A program made the position numbers and the translations under genes. The notes beneath the pieces were generated by a model that ran no database searches, had not been told where the DNA came from, and was given only the letters and a program-made list of their open reading frames with translations. This document shows, piece after piece, positions 61,613 through 64,000 of a DNA stretch of 64,000 nt. Source of the stretch: Patiria pectinifera (lineage: Eukaryota > Echinodermata > Asteroidea > Valvatida > Asterinidae). The DNA lies in contig CM057149.1 of the NCBI GenBank assembly GCA_029964075.1, positions 17,002,197-17,066,196 of the forward strand. The letters are read 5' to 3'. The number at the start of each line of letters is the position of its first letter. The first letter of the stretch is position 1.

Positions 61613-61943
61613 AAGTTCGAACAATGCAAACAATAACCCTATAGAAACGTACTTTCAAAACTACAGAAAACCGGCTTTTCAGTTTGTATCAGTACTGCAC
61701 TTGCTTCATCATTTTCAGTTTTTACATCCACCTCCTAAGCTGTCGGATTGACATTGGCAACTTTTCTCACTTTTAGTCTTATTTTTCTTCGCGGTCCCGG
61801 AGAGCAAGAAAAAAAAATGTAAGTAGATTTTTGATGAAGTTGATCTAGTTATCCAAAATACATTGACATGAAAATACTTAATACGAGAATATGTTTGGGG
61901 GAAGTAAAATATTATCTCATTATAAACAATGTATACCTGGGAT

Positions 61944-61979
61944 CCAGGTTTCACTGTGTATCCTGGTTTCACTGTGTAT
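61944..61979 (+). repeat. Two tandem 18-bp units
   Basis: CCAGGTTTCACTGTGTAT is followed directly by CCTGGTTTCACTGTGTAT, with one difference. A simple local duplication. Confidence 0.8.
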
Positions 61980-62099
61980 CCTTCTATGACGACACGATTT
62001 TTGTGTTGAAAACTCTGTGTACTATGTAGATTAAACACATCAATTCGGTATCGACTTTTTCTCTTCTGAAATTAAGATTTTATTCAGTATTTGTTTTAG

Positions 62100-62335
62100 T
62101 AAAGTTGTGTAGCTGGTTTCTTATTTTAAAGAAAACTGACTATGCGCGATACCGAGTTGAATATTTTGTACTGATGTTCACCTATGTTGCGTAGGTATGA
62201 CAATGTGTAGGAAATCGTACCACATTACACAGACAATTTACCCCTGAAAACTGGAAATGAAACCATATAGCATAAGGAAACCCTGAGACCTCACTGTATT
62301 TGACTCATGCTACTCAAACTTATATTGTTACAAAG
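62100..62335 (+). repeat. Diverged tandem duplicate upstream of LRR gene 2, copy A
   Basis: Shares an ordered series of words with 62,610-62,868: GCTGGTTT, TATTTTAAAGAAAA, ATGCGCG, GAGTTGAAT, GTACTGAT, GTAGGTAT, ATTTACCCC, CTGAAAAC, AGGAAACCCTGAGACC, CTCATGCTACT. The region may be an old promoter or 5' UTR duplication. Confidence 0.6.
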
Positions 62336-62609
62336 TTGTTCTAAATTTTAAAAGACATTAATTTTTAGTGAAAATTTACAATGTAAGAAGATGTTTTTGA
62401 ACAGTGAACGATTATCTGATGCGTACAACACTCCTAGCCATAAACGACTTAGAATCAAGTTGTGTTGTCTGTATAAAACGCTTGGCAATATTGTAGACTG
62501 AAACTAGATATCCTATACCGATTCGTTTTTGCTGAAATTCAGAAATTCAAAGGTGGTAAATTGGGCGATATTTTCCCGTATTATTAAATTAACTCTTATT
62601 TCTGTTTCA

Positions 62610-62868
62610 AAATTCGGCTTGCTGGTTTATCTTTTATTTTTAAGAAAAAAATAATGATCTTGCGCGTGTAGGTCTATATTGAGTTGAATTCTCGTACTGA
62701 TCTATTCCTGTGTTCAGTAGGTATCAAACATTTTGCATTTTAAAGGAATCGCATTTGAACTGCATATTTACCCCTTCTCTGAAAACCTGGACACGAACCA
62801 CAAGGAACCCTACACTGAGACCTTTCTGTCTTCGACCCACGCTACTTCCACTCTGACTTGTTAGATAT
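62610..62868 (+). repeat. Diverged tandem duplicate upstream of LRR gene 2, copy B
   Basis: Collinear with 62,100-62,335: GCTGGTTT, TTGCGCG, GAGTTGAAT, GTACTGAT, GTAGGTAT, ATTTACCCC, CTGAAAAC, AAGGAACCCTACACTGAGACC, CCACGCTACT. It ends about 25 bp before the splice acceptor of the second LRR gene. Confidence 0.6.
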
Positions 62869-62878
62869 TGCATTTAAA

Positions 62879-62891
62879 TTATATCTTTCAG
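62879..62891 (+). promoter_or_regulatory. 3' splice site before LRR gene 2
   Basis: TTATATCTTTCAG precedes ACGTCG and the start codon. It corresponds in place to the acceptor of the first LRR gene. Confidence 0.65.
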
Positions 62892-62897
62892 ACGTCG

Positions 62898-64000
62898 ATG
62901 GCCTGGTGTGCTTTCCTTTTGTGTCTCGGAGCTTGCATCAGTATCTCCCGATCATCTACCTGTCATGCGCAGTGCGATTACGACCACGTGACTGCGAGGG
63001 CCGACTGCTCCTCCCGTAATCTGAGCTGTATGCCCGTCAACTACCCAGACTCCCTCGTCATGGATCTCAGTCACAACAACATATCGGTGCTGGAACCAGA
63101 CGACTTCAGCGGGACGTTCACGAGGTTGGTTGAGCTGTACCTTGACTACAACGACATATCTGATGTGACGTCACTGCTGGACGCAACCGGGTTGAAAAGC
63201 CTGCAAAAACTCTCGTTGGAACACAACGTCATTTCGGCATTGCAGACTTCATGTAGCCTCAACTCCCTGATCAACATCTCGCTTGACTACAACTCATTGG
63301 GAAATAGTTTTTACTTTCCAAACTGCAGAATTTTGGAATATTTTTCGGCAAACTTTAACCCTTTAATTGATTTTCGTATTCCGACAAAGTTACCCTCTAC
63401 TATAAGCTTGCAATTTACTGAAATATTGTATATCAGTTTAAATCACAACGATGTCAGCACATTTTTGTTGGATAACAATAAGATGTATTATTTTTCTTTT
63501 ACTGGTGACACGCTTGACTTAGTGTCCCTTAGTCATAATAAGCTGAGTACATGTACTTTGACAGTTTCATTCCTGTTTGATTTCAATATCGCAAGCAATG
63601 GATTGAGAGATTTCCAATCAGTTGATGTACATCTAAGCGGAGACAAATATATAAAGAAACTGGACATAAGCAACAACTCGTTTGATTCCCTGATACAACC
63701 AGATTGGGCAGATGGTCTTCAGATCTTATACGCTGATGATAACATGCTGGCCAACCTGTCCTCTACAACTCTACAAGGATTCATCAACCTGACGGAGCTC
63801 CATCTAGCAAATAATCGACTCTTGTTCATCTCATTGACGGCTTTGAGTAATCTCACTAAGTTGCAGTCTCTGTATTTTGATGGCAACGCCCTGACGTCAT
63901 TGTTGGGTGGAATATTTCTCAACAAACCTGACCTAGTGGAGCTTTCCATTACAAACAACCAACTCTCCGAGTTACATCCGGATTCCTTCCTCGGTCTGGA
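62898..64000 (+). CDS. Second LRR-Ig receptor paralogue, 5' part, cut by the window end
   Basis: Open from ATG at 62,898 to the window edge (367 codons plus two bases) with no stop. It starts MAWCAFLLCLGACIS, a signal peptide, then an LRRNT (Cys pattern as in the first gene but one residue shorter between the first two Cys) and LRRs. Protein identity to the first gene is about 85% over the LRRNT to the second LRR, and 99 of 113 residues match from LDISNNSFDS to LHPDSFLGL. In between (codons about 150-250) the two are strongly diverged and this copy is AT-rich. The Ig, TM and tail would lie beyond 64,000. It may be a working gene; no disruption is visible. Confidence 0.9.
   Translation, partial: MAWCAFLLCLGACISISRSSTCHAQCDYDHVTARADCSSRNLSCMPVNYPDSLVMDLSHNNISVLEPDDFSGTFTRLVELYLDYNDISDVTSLLDATGLKSLQKLSLEHNVISALQTSCSLNSLINISLDYNSLGNSFYFPNCRILEYFSANFNPLIDFRIPTKLPSTISLQFTEILYISLNHNDVSTFLLDNNKMYYFSFTGDTLDLVSLSHNKLSTCTLTVSFLFDFNIASNGLRDFQSVDVHLSGDKYIKKLDISNNSFDSLIQPDWADGLQILYADDNMLANLSSTTLQGFINLTELHLANNRLLFISLTALSNLTKLQSLYFDGNALTSLLGGIFLNKPDLVELSITNNQLSELHPDSFLGL

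Overview
The window looks like nuclear DNA from an animal with compact introns, most likely an invertebrate deuterostome (echinoderm, hemichordate or cephalochordate). The reasons are a clear GT-AG intron-containing mitochondrial protease gene, two tandem LRR-Ig receptor-type genes, a SINE with a conserved central domain, and many short inverted-repeat elements. The species cannot be fixed from the sequence alone.

Layout: (1) 1 to about 42,587 is one uninterrupted head-to-tail satellite array with a monomer of about 196 bp, roughly 217 copies, all in one orientation. It shows higher-order structure: a 7-monomer period at 20.1-24.6 kb, a block of about 2.15 kb repeated 14 monomers away at 34.4-39.3 kb, a block of about 1 kb repeated 27 monomers away at 1-6.3 kb, and regional monomer subfamilies. 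Its right edge is degenerate. The 63-67 codon reading frames in it are by-products of the repeat and not genes. (2) 42,695-48,800 is a complete five-coding-exon gene for the mitochondrial inner membrane protease subunit 2 (IMMP2L, peptidase S26 family, 188 aa). It starts only about 108 bp after the satellite ends. Its introns carry a small MITE with target duplication, a possible hAT-like element, a 97-bp minisatellite, a CACGTG cluster and a second inverted-repeat element. (3) 48.8-53.8 kb is intergenic, with a TA-flanked pogo/Tc1-like MITE, a tRNA-like fragment and a 392-bp inverted-repeat element containing six GATGTCGACATC-type motifs. (4) 53,858-56,143 is a single-coding-exon type I membrane receptor: signal peptide, LRRNT, about 18 LRRs, LRRCT, one Ig domain, a TM segment and a tyrosine-rich tail. 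(5) 56.1-62.9 kb is intergenic, with a SINE, a foldback element and two probable relics of an LRR gene. (6) 62,898 to the window end is the 5' part of a second, paralogous LRR gene, still open at 64,000.

The most notable biology is the pair of LRR-Ig receptors. Their flanking segments are about 85-88% identical in protein, but a central LRR block is strongly diverged, as expected of a diversifying recognition receptor family. The tail of the first copy has several SH2-type tyrosine motifs, including an ITAM-like pair. The other striking point is that a housekeeping mitochondrial gene directly abuts a satellite array of more than 42 kb, so its promoter or 5' exon lies in the 108-bp gap, in the satellite, or beyond it.
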